From NCBI GenBank assembly GCA_947172415.1, contig OX359193.1:1064501-1128500 (forward strand): 64,000 bases of DNA. Direction: 5' to 3'. The DNA comes from Chondrosia reniformis. Lineage: Eukaryota; Porifera; Demospongiae; Chondrillida; Chondrillidae. Positions within the stretch are counted from its first letter, which is position 1. Every line of letters starts with the position of its first letter. A program made the translations under genes and the position numbers. Under the pieces are notes generated by a model. The model was not told the origin of the DNA. It searched no databases and saw only the letters and a list, made by a program, of their open reading frames with translations. Of this stretch, positions 11,101 to 23,100 are shown in pieces.

Positions 11101-14100
11101 GTCTTCTTCAGCTGTAATGCAATCATTCTCCTCATCAGCATCACCAAGTGCATCATCCATCTTTCTTTCATCCCCTGCCGAGGTGTTAACCTCTTCTGAG
11201 ATAGTAGCAACACCTTCTCCCAGTCCATTTGGTGAGTCAGTGTGTGTACATGTGTCATTGTATGCAGGAAATGGAATTTGAAGTCCCCCTCATATTAAAA
11301 TGTCAATGTGCCTATATGATGATTGAATGACTGCTGCTTGATCCTATTCAGTTCCTTGTCACCTTGAGTACTCACTTGCTGGTGGTGACTATACGGCTGA
11401 TATATGGGTGAGGGGAGATGTGATTTCCTTTGAGATCTCAGCACTTACCAGCGGTTGGGTTGGCATTGGATTCTCCCTGACTAGGAGCATGGTAAGACCC
11501 CACTGTTTGTAAGAGAAGTTTGTAAGAAAAGGTACATGAATAGCAGTCTTTAAGTTGAGCTTCCTTCTTGTGGCCCATCTAGCCAAATTCAGATGTTGTG
11601 ATTGGTGGAATATCGGGAGAGGACTTTGTGACTGATGCGTAAGTGATGAGATGAAAAAGTGTGAAAGCTTGTTAATATGAACACTCTTTTGCAGATATGC
11701 ATCTAGTCGCAGCCGGCCCCCTAGTGACAGTCAACAAGATGTGTTCAATTATGAGGTTTCCATGGAGGATGGTAGAACAGTAGTGAGATTTGACAGAATG
11801 AGAGTTACTGGAGACAGTAATGATGTTGCACTAGATCAATCCATATATATTCTCTTTGCTTATGGTGGCACCATATCCAGTACGAATCCAATAAATATTG
11901 GCATTCATTCAAGGCGAGGATTCTTTAGCCCAGATATGATAACTCTTCCTGGTGCAGATGTATGTCCCTATGGTAAGCATTCCTTACAAGTTTACACAAT
12001 TTCTAGAGCGATGCATAACTAGACTTTACAGTTAATGGTTATAGGTGTTTTGATTGGTCGTAGAGCTGTATTCAGTTGGTCACCATTTACTTTCTGTATT
12101 CAGTGTCTTCCTCAGCTGTAATGCAATCATTCTCCTCATCAGCATCACCAAGTGCATCATCCATCTTTCTTTCATCCCCTGCCGAGGTGTTAACCTCTTC
12201 TGAGATAGTAGCAACACCTTCTCCCAGTCCATTTGGTGAGTCAGTGTGTGTACATGTGTCATTGTATGCAGGAAATGGAATTTGAAGTCCCCCTCATATT
12301 AAAATGTCAATGTGCCTATATGATGATTGAATGACTGCTGCTTGATCCTATTCAGTTCCTTGTCACCTTGAGTACTCACTTGCTGGTGGTGACTATACGG
12401 CTGATATATGGGTGAGGGGAGATGTGATTTCCTTTGAGATCTCAGCACTTACCAGCGGTTGGGTTGGTATTGGATTCTCCCTGACTAGGAGCATGGTAAG
12501 ACCCCACTGTTTGTAAGAGAAGTTTGTAAGAAAAGGTACATGAATAGCAGTCTTTAAGTTGAGCTTCCTTCTTGTGGCCCATCTAGCCAAATTCAGATGT
12601 TGTGATTGGTGGAATATCGGGAGAGGACTTTGTGACTGATGCGTAAGTGATGAGATGAAAAAGTGTGAAAGCTTGTTAATATGAACACTCTTTTGCAGAT
12701 ATGCATCTAGTCGCAGCCGGCCCCCTAGTGACAGTCAACAAGATGTGTTCAATTATGAGGTTTCCATGGAGGATGGTAGAACAGTAGTGAGATTTGACAG
12801 AATGAGAGTTACTGGAGACAGTAATGATGTTGCACTAGATCAATCCATATATATTCTCTTTGCTTACGGTGGCACCATATTCAGTACGAATCCAATAAAT
12901 ATTGGCATTCATTCAAGGCGAGGATTCTTTAGCCCAGATATGATAACTCTTCCTGGTACAGATGTATGTCCGTATGGTAAGCATTCCTTACAAGTTTACA
13001 CAATTTCTAGAGCGATGAATAATTAGACTTTACAGTTAATGGTTATACGTACGTGTTTTGATTGGTCGTAGAGGTGTATTCAGTTGGTCACCATTTGCTT
13101 TCTGTATTCAGTGTCTTCTTCAGCTGTAATGCAATCATTCTCCTCATCAGCATCACCAAGTGCATCATCCATCTTTCTTTCATCCCCTGCCGAGATGTTA
13201 ACCTCTTCTGAGATAGTTGCAACACCTTCTCCCAGTCCATTTGGTGAGTCAGTGTGTGTACATGTGTCATTGTATGCAGGAAATGGAATTTGAAGTCCCC
13301 CTCATATTAAAATGTCAATGTGCCTATATGATGATTGAATGACTGCTGCTTGATCCTATTCAGTTCCTTGTCACCTTGAGTACTCACTTGCTGGTGGTGA
13401 CTATACGGCTGATATATGGGTGAGGGGAGATGTGATTTCCTTTGAGATCTCAGCACTTACCAGCGGTTGGGTTGGCATTGGATTCTCCCTGACTAGGAGC
13501 ATGGTAAGACCCCACTGTTTGTAAGAGAAGTTTGTAAGAAAAGGTACATGAATAGCAGTCTTTAAGTTGAGCTTCCTTCTTGTGGCCCATCTAGCCAAAT
13601 TCAGATGTTGTGATTGGTGGAATATCGGGAGAGGACTTTGTGACTGATGCGTAAGTGATGAGATGAAAAAGTGTGAAAGCTTGTTAATATGAACACTCTT
13701 TTGCAGATATGCATCTAGTCGCAGCCGGCCCCCTAGTGACAGTCAACAAGATGTGTTCAATTATGAGGTTTCCATGGAGGATGGTAGAACAGTAGTGAGA
13801 TTTGACAGAATGAGAGTTACTGGAGACAGTAATGATGTTGCACTAGATCAATCCATATATATTCTCTTTGCTTACGGTGGCACCATATTCAGTACGAATC
13901 CAATAAATATTGGCATTCATTCAAGGCGAGGATTCTTTAGCCCAGATATGATAACTCTTCCTGGTACAGATGTATGTCCCTATGGTAAGCATTCCTTACA
14001 AGTTTACACAATTTCTAGAGCGATGAATAATTAGACTTTACAGTTAATGGTTATAGGTGTTTTGGTTGGTCGTAGAGGTGTATTCAGTTGATCACAATTT

Positions 14101-17100
14101 GCTTTCTGTATTCAGTGTCTTCCTCAGCTGTAATGCAATCATTCTCCTCATCAGCATCACCAAGTGCATCATCCATCTTTCTTTCATCCCCTGCCGAGGT
14201 GTTAACCTCTTCTGAGATAGTTGCAACACCTTCTCCCAGTCCATTTGGTGAGTCAGTGTGTGTACATGTGTCATTGTATGCAGGAAATGGAATTTGAAGT
14301 CCCCCTCATATTAAAATGTCAATGTGCCTATATGATGATTGAATGACTGCTGCTTGATCCTATTCAGTTCCTTGTCACCTTGAGTACTCACTTGCTAGTG
14401 GTGACTATACGGCTGATATATGGGTGAGGGGAGATGTGATTTCCTTTGAGATCTCAGCACTTACCAGCGGTTGGGTTGGCATTGGATTCTCCCTGACTAG
14501 GAGCATGGTAAGACCCCACTGTTTGTAAGAGAAGTTTGTAAGAAAAGGTACATGAATAGCAGTCTTTAAGTTGAGCTTCCTTCTTGTGGCCCATCTAGCC
14601 AAATTCAGATGTTGTGATTGGTGGAATATCGGGAGAGGACTTTGTGACTGATGCGTAAGTGATGAGATGAAAAAGTGTGAAAGCTTGTTAATATGAACAC
14701 TCTTTTGCAGATATGCATCTAGTCGCAGCCGGCCCCCTAGTGACAGTCAACAAGATGTGTTCAATTATGAGGTTTCCATGGAGGATGGTAGAACAGTAGT
14801 GAGATTTGACAGAATGAGAGTTACTGGAGACAGTAATGATGTTGCACTAGATCAATCCATATATATTCTCTTTGCTTACGGTGGCACCATATTCAGTACG
14901 AATCCAATAAATATTGGCATTCATTCAAGGCGAGGATTCTTTAGCCCAGATATGATAACTCTTCCTGGTACAGATGTATGTCCCTATGGTAAGCATTCCT
15001 TACAAGTTTACACAATTTCTAGAGCGATGAATAATTAGACTTTACAGTTAATGGTTATACGTACGTGTTTTGATTGGTCGTAGAGGTGTATTCAGTTGGT
15101 CACCATTTGCTTTCTGTATTCAGTGTCTTCTTCAGCTGTAATGCAATCATTCTCCTCATCAGCATCACCAAGTGCATCATCCATCTTTCTTTCATCCCCT
15201 GCCGAGATGTTAACCTCTTCTGAGATAGTTGCAACACCTTCTCCCAGTCCATTTGGTGAGTCAGTGTGTGTACATGTGTCATTGTATGCAGGAAATGGAA
15301 TTTGAAGTCCCCCTCATATTAAAATGTCAATGTGCCTATATGATGATTGAATGACTGCTGCTTGATCCTATTCAGTTCCTTGTCACCTTGAGTACTCACT
15401 TGCTGGTGGTGACTATACGGCTGATATATGGGTGAGGGGAGATGTGATTTCCTTTGAGATCTCAGCACTTACCAGCGGTTGGGTTGGCATTGGATTCTCC
15501 CTGACTAGGAGCATGGTAAGACCCCACTGTTTGTAAGAGAAGTTTGTAAGAAAAGGTACATGAATAGCAGTCTTTAAGTTGAGCTTCCTTCTTGTGGCCC
15601 ATCTAGCCAAATTCAGATGTTGTGATTGGTGGAATATCGGGAGAGGACTTTGTGACTGATGCGTAAGTGATGAGATGAAAAAGTGTGAAAGCTTGTTAAT
15701 ATGAACACTCTTTTGCAGATATGCATCTAGTCGCAGCCGGCCCCCTAGTGACAGTCAACAAGATGTGTTCAATTATGAGGTTTCCATGGAGGATGGTAGA
15801 ACAGTAGTGAGATTTGACAGAATGAGAGTTACTGGAGACAGTAATGATGTTGCACTAGATCAATCCATATATATTCTCTTTGCTTACGGTGGCACCATAT
15901 TCAGTACGAATCCAATAAATATTGGCATTCATTCAAGGCGAGGATTCTTTAGCCCAGATATGATAACTCTTCCTGGTGCAGATGTATGTCCCTATGGTAA
16001 GCATTCCTTACAAGTTTACACAATTTCTAGAGCGATGAATAATTAGACTTTACAGTTAATGGTTATACGTGTTTTGGTTGGTCGTAGAGCTGTATTCAGT
16101 TGGTCACCATTTACTTTCTGTATTCAGTGTCTTCCTCAGCTGTAATGCAATCATTCTCCTCATCAGCATCACCAAGTGCATCATCCATCTTTCTTTCATC
16201 CCCTGCCGAGGTGTTAACCTCTTCTGAGATAGTAGCAACACCTTCTCCCAGTCCATTTGGTGAGTCAGTGTGTGTACATGTGTCATTGTATGCAGGAAAT
16301 GGAATTTGAAGTCCCCCTCATATTAAAATGTCAATGTGCCTATATGATGATTGAATGACTGCTGCTTGATCCTATTCAGTTCCTTGTCACCTTGAGTACT
16401 CACTTGCTGGTGGTGACTATACGGCTGATATATGGGTGAGGGGAGATGTGATTTCCTTTGAGATCTCAGCACTTACCAGCGGTTGGGTTGGTATTGGATT
16501 CTCCCTGACTAGGAGCATGGTAAGACCCCACTGTTTGTAAGAGAAGTTTGTAAGAAAAGGTACATGAATAGCAGTCTTTAAGTTGAGCTTCCTTCTTGTG
16601 GCCCATCTAGCCAAATTCAGATGTTGTGATTGGTGGAATATCGGGAGAGGACTTTGTGACTGATGCGTAAGTGATGAGATGAAAAAGTGTGAAAGCTTGT
16701 TAATATGAACACTCTTTTGCAGATATGCATCTAGTCGCAGCCGGCCCCCTAGTGACAGTCAACAAGATGTGTTCAATTATGAGGTTTCCATGGAGGATGG
16801 TAGAACAGTAGTGAGATTTGACAGAATGAGAGTTACTGGAGACAGTAATGATGTTGCACTAGATCAATCCATATATATTCTCTTTGCTTACGGTGGCACC
16901 ATATTCAGTACGAATCCAATAAATATTGGCATTCATTCAAGGCGAGGATTCTTTAGCCCAGATATGATAACTCTTCCTGGTACAGATGTATGTCCGTATG
17001 GTAAGCATTCCTTACAAGTTTACACAATTTCTAGAGCGATGAATAATTAGACTTTACAGTTAATGGTTATACGTACGTGTTTTGATTGGTCGTAGAGGTG

Positions 17101-20100
17101 TATTCAGTTGGTCACCATTTGCTTTCTGTATTCAGTGTCTTCTTCAGCTGTAATGCAATCATTCTCCTCATCAGCATCACCAAGTGCATCATCCATCTTT
17201 CTTTCATCCCCTGCCGAGATGTTAACCTCTTCTGAGATAGTTGCAACACCTTCTCCCAGTCCATTTGGTGAGTCAGTGTGTGTACATGTGTCATTGTATG
17301 CAGGAAATGGAATTTGAAGTCCCCCTCATATTAAAATGTCAATGTGCCTATATGATGATTGAATGACTGCTGCTTGATCCTATTCAGTTCCTTGTCACCT
17401 TGAGTACTCACTTGCTGGTGGTGACTATACGGCTGATATATGGGTGAGGGGAGATGTGATTTCCTTTGAGATCTCAGCACTTACCAGCGGTTGGGTTGGC
17501 ATTGGATTCTCCCTGACTAGGAGCATGGTAAGACCCCACTGTTTGTAAGAGAAGTTTGTAAGAAAAGGTACATGAATAGCAGTCTTTAAGTTGAGCTTCC
17601 TTCTTGTGGCCCATCTAGCCAAATTCAGATGTTGTGATTGGTGGAATATCGGGAGAGGACTTTGTGACTGATGCGTAAGTGATGAGATGAAAAAGTGTGA
17701 AAGCTTGTTAATATGAACACTCTTTTGCAGATATGCATCTAGTCGCAGCCGGCCCCCTAGTGACAGTCAACAAGATGTGTTCAATTATGAGGTTTCCATG
17801 GAGGATGGTAGAACAGTAGTGAGATTTGACAGAATGAGAGTTACTGGAGACAGTAATGATGTTGCACTAGATCAATCCATATATATTCTCTTTGCTTACG
17901 GTGGCACCATATTCAGTACGAATCCAATAAATATTGGCATTCATTCAAGGCGAGGATTCTTTAGCCCAGATATGATAACTCTTCCTGGTACAGATGTATG
18001 TCCCTATGGTAAGCATTCCTTACAAGTTTACACAATTTCTAGAGCGATGAATAATTAGACTTTACAGTTAATGGTTATAGGTGTTTTGGTTGGTCGTAGA
18101 GGTGTATTCAGTTGATCACAATTTGCTTTCTGTATTCAGTGTCTTCTTCAGCTGTAATGCAATCATTCTCCTCATCAGCATCACCAAGTGCATCATCCAT
18201 CTTTCTTTCATCCCCTGCCGAGATGTTAACCTCTTCTGAGATAGTTGCAACACCTTCTCCCAGTCCATTTGGTGAGTCAGTGTGTGTACATGTGTCATTG
18301 TATGCAGGAAATGGAATTTGAAGTCCCCCTCATATTAAAATGTCAATGTGCCTATATGATGATTGAATGACTGCTGCTTGATCCTATTCAGTTCCTTGTC
18401 ACCTTGAGTACTCACTTGCTGGTGGTGACTATACGGCTGATATATGGGTGAGGGGAGATGTGATTTCCTTTGAGATCTCAGCACTTACCAGCGGTTGGGT
18501 TGGCATTGGATTCTCCCTGACTAGGAGCATGGTAAGACCCCACTGTTTGTAAGAGAAGTTTGTAAGAAAAGGTACATGAATAGCAGTCTTTAAGTTGAGC
18601 TTCCTTCTTGTGGCCCATCTAGCCAAATTCAGATGTTGTGATTGGTGGAATATCGGGAGAGGACTTTGTGACTGATGCGTAAGTGATGAGATGAAAAAGT
18701 GTGAAAGCTTGTTAATATGAACACTCTTTTGCAGATATGCATCTAGTCGCAGCCGGCCCCCTAGTGACAGTCAACAAGATGTGTTCAATTATGAGGTTTC
18801 CATGGAGGATGGTAGAACAGTAGTGAGATTTGACAGAATGAGAGTCACTGGAGACAGTAATGATGTTGCACTAGATCAATCCACATACATACTCTTTGCT
18901 TACGGTGGCTCTATTATCAGTCCGAATCCAATAAATATTGGCATTCATTCAAGGCGAGGATTCTTTAGCCCAGATATGATAACTCTTCCTGGTGCAGATG
19001 TATGTCCCTATGGTAAGCATTCCTTACAAGTTTACACAATTTCTAGAGCGATGCATAACTAGACTTTTGAGTTAATGGTTATAGGTGTTTTGATTGGTCG
19101 TAGAGCTGTATTCAGTTGGTCACAATTTGCTTTCTGTATTCAGTGTCTTCCTCAGCTGTAATGCAATCATTCTCCTCATCAGCATCACCAAGTGCATCAT
19201 CCATCTTTCTTTCATCCCCTGCCGAGATGTTAACCTCTTCTGAGATAGTTGCAACACCTTCTCCCAGTCCATTTGGTGAGTCAGTGTGTGTACATGTGTC
19301 ATTGTATGCAGGAAATGGAATTTGAAGTCCACCTCATATTAAAATGTCAATGTGCCTATATGATGATTGAATGACTGCTGCTTGATCCTATTCAGTTCCT
19401 TGTCACCTTGAGTACTCACTTGCTGGTGGTGACTATACGGCTGATATATGGGTGAGGGGAGATGTGATTTCCTTTGAGATCTCAGCACTTACCAGCGGTT
19501 GGGTTGGCATTGGATTCTCCCTGACTAGGAACATGGTAAGACCCCACTGTTTGTAAGAGAAGTTTGTAAGAAAAGGTACATGAATAGCAGTCTTTAAGTT
19601 GAGCTTCCTTCTTGTGGCCCATCTAGCCAAATTCAGATGTTGTGATTGGTGGAATATCGGGAGAGGACTTTGTGACTGATGCGTAAGTGATGAGATGAAA
19701 AAGTGTGAAAACTTGTTAATATGAGCACTCTTTTGCAGATATGCATCTAGTCGCAGCCGCCCCCCTAGTGACAGTCAACAAGATGTGTTCAATTATGAGG
19801 TTTCCATGGAGGATGGTAGAACAGTAGTGAGATTTGACAGAATGAGAGTTACTGGAGACAGTAATGATGTTGCACTAGATCAATCCATATATATTCTCTT
19901 TGCTTACGGTGGCACCATATTCAGTACGAATCCAATAAATATTGGCATTCATTCAAGGCGAGGATTCTTTAGCCCAGATATGATAACTCTTCCTGGTACA
20001 GATGTATGTCCCTATGGTAAGCATTCCTTACAAGTTTACACAATTTCTAGAGCGATGAATAATTAGACTTTACAGTTAATGGTTATAGGTGTTTTGGTTG

Positions 20101-23100
20101 GTCGTAGAGGTGTATTCAGTTGGTCACAATTTGCTTTCTGTATTCAGTGTCTTCCTCAGCTGTAATGCAATCATTCTCCTCATCAGCATCACCAAGTGCA
20201 TCATCCATCTTTCTTTCATCCCCTGCCGAGATGTTAACCTCTTCTGAGATAGTTGCAACACCTTCTCCCAGTCCATTTGGTGAGTCAGTGTGTGTACATG
20301 TGTCATTGTATGCAGGAAATGGAATTTGAAGTCCCCCTCATATTAAAATGTCAATGTGCCTATATGATGATTGAATGACTGCTGCTTGATCCTATTCAGT
20401 TCCTTGTCACCTTGAGTACTCACTTGCTGGTGGTGACTATACGGCTGATATATGGGTGAGGGGAGATGTGATTTCCTTTGAGATCTCAGCACTTACCAGC
20501 GGTTGGGTTGGCATTGGATTCTCCCTGACTAGGAGCATGGTAAGACCCCACTGTTTGTAAGAGAAGTTTGTAAGAAAAGGTACATGAATAGCAGTCTTTA
20601 AGTTGAGCTTCCTTCTTGTGGCCCATCTAGCCAAATTCAGATGTTGTGATTGGTGGAATATCGGGAGAGGACTTTGTGACTGATGCGTAAGTGATGAGAT
20701 GAAAAAGTATGAATGCTTGTTAATTTGAACACTCTTTTGCAGATATGCATCAAGTCGCAGCCGCCCCCCTAGTGACAGTCAACAAGATGTGTTCAATTAT
20801 GAGGTTTCCATGGAGAATGGTAGAACAGTAGTGAGATTTGACAGAATGAGAGTTACTGGAGACAGTAATGATGTTGCACTAGATCAATCCACATACATTC
20901 TCTTTGCTTATGGTGGCTCTATTAGCAGCACAAATCCAGTAAACATTGGCATTCATTCAAGGCGAGGATTCTTTAGCCCAGATATGATAACTCTTCCTAG
21001 TGCAGATGTATGTCCTAACTTAAAACAGAGTACCTCATTAGTGGTTCCATCGCCTACAATGCCAACATCTACACCTACTACATTATGTAAGTTGCATTAT
21101 AAAGCAATATATACGTACATAACAGCAATTAATTAAATATCTATTTACATTTTGTCACACGAGGATGGAATTAAATGCACTTGGCCTGTGCAAAGACTAT
21201 GATGATAAGCAAATAATCACTGGAATGTATCACACATATACAGTATGTATATGTAACATTTGTATCTTGCTATATGCCAATGGTATAAACTGTTTACATT
21301 ACAATTTTTAGGTTACAATAAATAGCCATAAAATGCTAATATTCACGTATATATTTCAGTTATATGAAAGTCTAAAAATACGTACAATTTTTTTTAATTT
21401 AGTTTGTCCTGAAGATGTTACAGATATAGGAGGCGTTGGAGAATACAGTTGGGGCGAGACAGCTGCAGGTTCAATAGCTGAGCTCTCCTGCATCTGTGTT
21501 CCTGGTTCTTTTGCTACCAGGCTTTGTGGAATAGAAGGAACGTGGGAATCCCCCAATGTACAAGACTGTCAAGTATCCAATCAAATATTCTCTTTATGTA
21601 TGACAGTAAGTCTGACTACATATATACTAATACCAGCATAAAGCATGCTGTTTGTGATGGACTGTAGAAGTCATGATCACTATATGTTAAAATTTATGAA
21701 TGAAAATATTTGTTTTTTTGAGGGACAAAAAAGATATATGGTTCTAGTCTGTACATTATGAAATAATTATGATAATTGTTGTATTTATTTATTGTTTATT
21801 ATTGGGGATATTGTTATGTTCATAATTGAGCATCAGTAAAACTTGTACAACTCAAAACAGAAAAGATCAGATGTGTTTCAACCAACATGTCTTCCTCAGC
21901 AATGTCTCATCAATCTGCATATCGTAATTCAGCAATGAGTGACCTGCTGTTTGAAATGTCCGAATTCTTTTGGATTTTATAAGTGTTGCTGATGCTCATA
22001 TACATATACATATATATGTACCTCCTATAGTACAATATATATATACGTATTATCTATACATCACATGATACCTGCATTTATATCTTTATAGAATTCTACT
22101 AATAACATGGTGGAAGCTTTGATAGGCTTGACTCGAGGTAACACCAACTTGATGACCAGAGATATTCCGCTTCTCACGTCTGTTGTTGACAGCCTTGCTA
22201 CACGTGAACAGCTAAATAATGACTCAGTAAGAGATGATAGTGTTCTTGTACTTATAGTAGAGTTTGGAAGGCATATATACTATGATAAGCATTATCTCTA
22301 TGTACGTACATACACAGAGGCTGTATTGTAGAGATAGGCTATATACGTATATATGCACATATTTTCAATTATTTGACTTTAAAGGAAGTTTATCTCATGT
22401 CTATCAGGGTTTTCTTTTGGAGAGGGGCAGGAGGGAATTCACCTCTCCCTTCTGAAGTATACTTGAAAATTGTCCATTTTAATATTGAACTTGGTAGCCT
22501 CTTTATATTTTATATTTTTACTATAGTTTATATCCCCCCCCCTGTAGTATTTTCTTTAAAAAAACTGTTACTACAGAGAATATCTACAGTTCTAGAGAGA
22601 TTATTATCAATAAAAACATTAATCATTTAAATAACATGAAAAATTATATAATACATATATCTCTTTCAATAAATTACAGATTAGAAATGTAACACTGTCA
22701 GTCCTTGATGTCATTTTACAAGTGATCACTGAAGAGGCAGCAGGTCAACTTAATGGCCAACAACAACAGAGGTATGCATGTATTTTAACTTTATTGCTTC
22801 CATGAATTTATTGTGTACGAGTATTCATATATATTTTCGGCATTATCATTATTGTACATGTACGTATGTACGTATATGTTAGATTAACTAATAAATGTAC
22901 ATATATATACATGCTGTTAAGCAAGAAGATTAAAGTACTACTTTTATAGTAACTATTAAGAAAGTGTTTGAACCACTAGGCCTAGCAGAATGTTCAATCT
23001 CTAACATGTAACATGGCCAAAAAGGACAATGATTTTAAGATATAAAGGTGTAGGTACAGTACATGATTAATATAGCCTCAATTCATAAGCAATGCAACTC

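Noticed and set aside
9064..20634. Repeated minus-strand frames (MTHVHTLTH..., MARWATRRK...) and 69-codon plus frames in every DOMON unit
   Set aside because: They recur only because the DNA unit recurs, cross the splice sites of the real exons, and have no family resemblance. The plus frames merely contain the linker exon with intron read-through.
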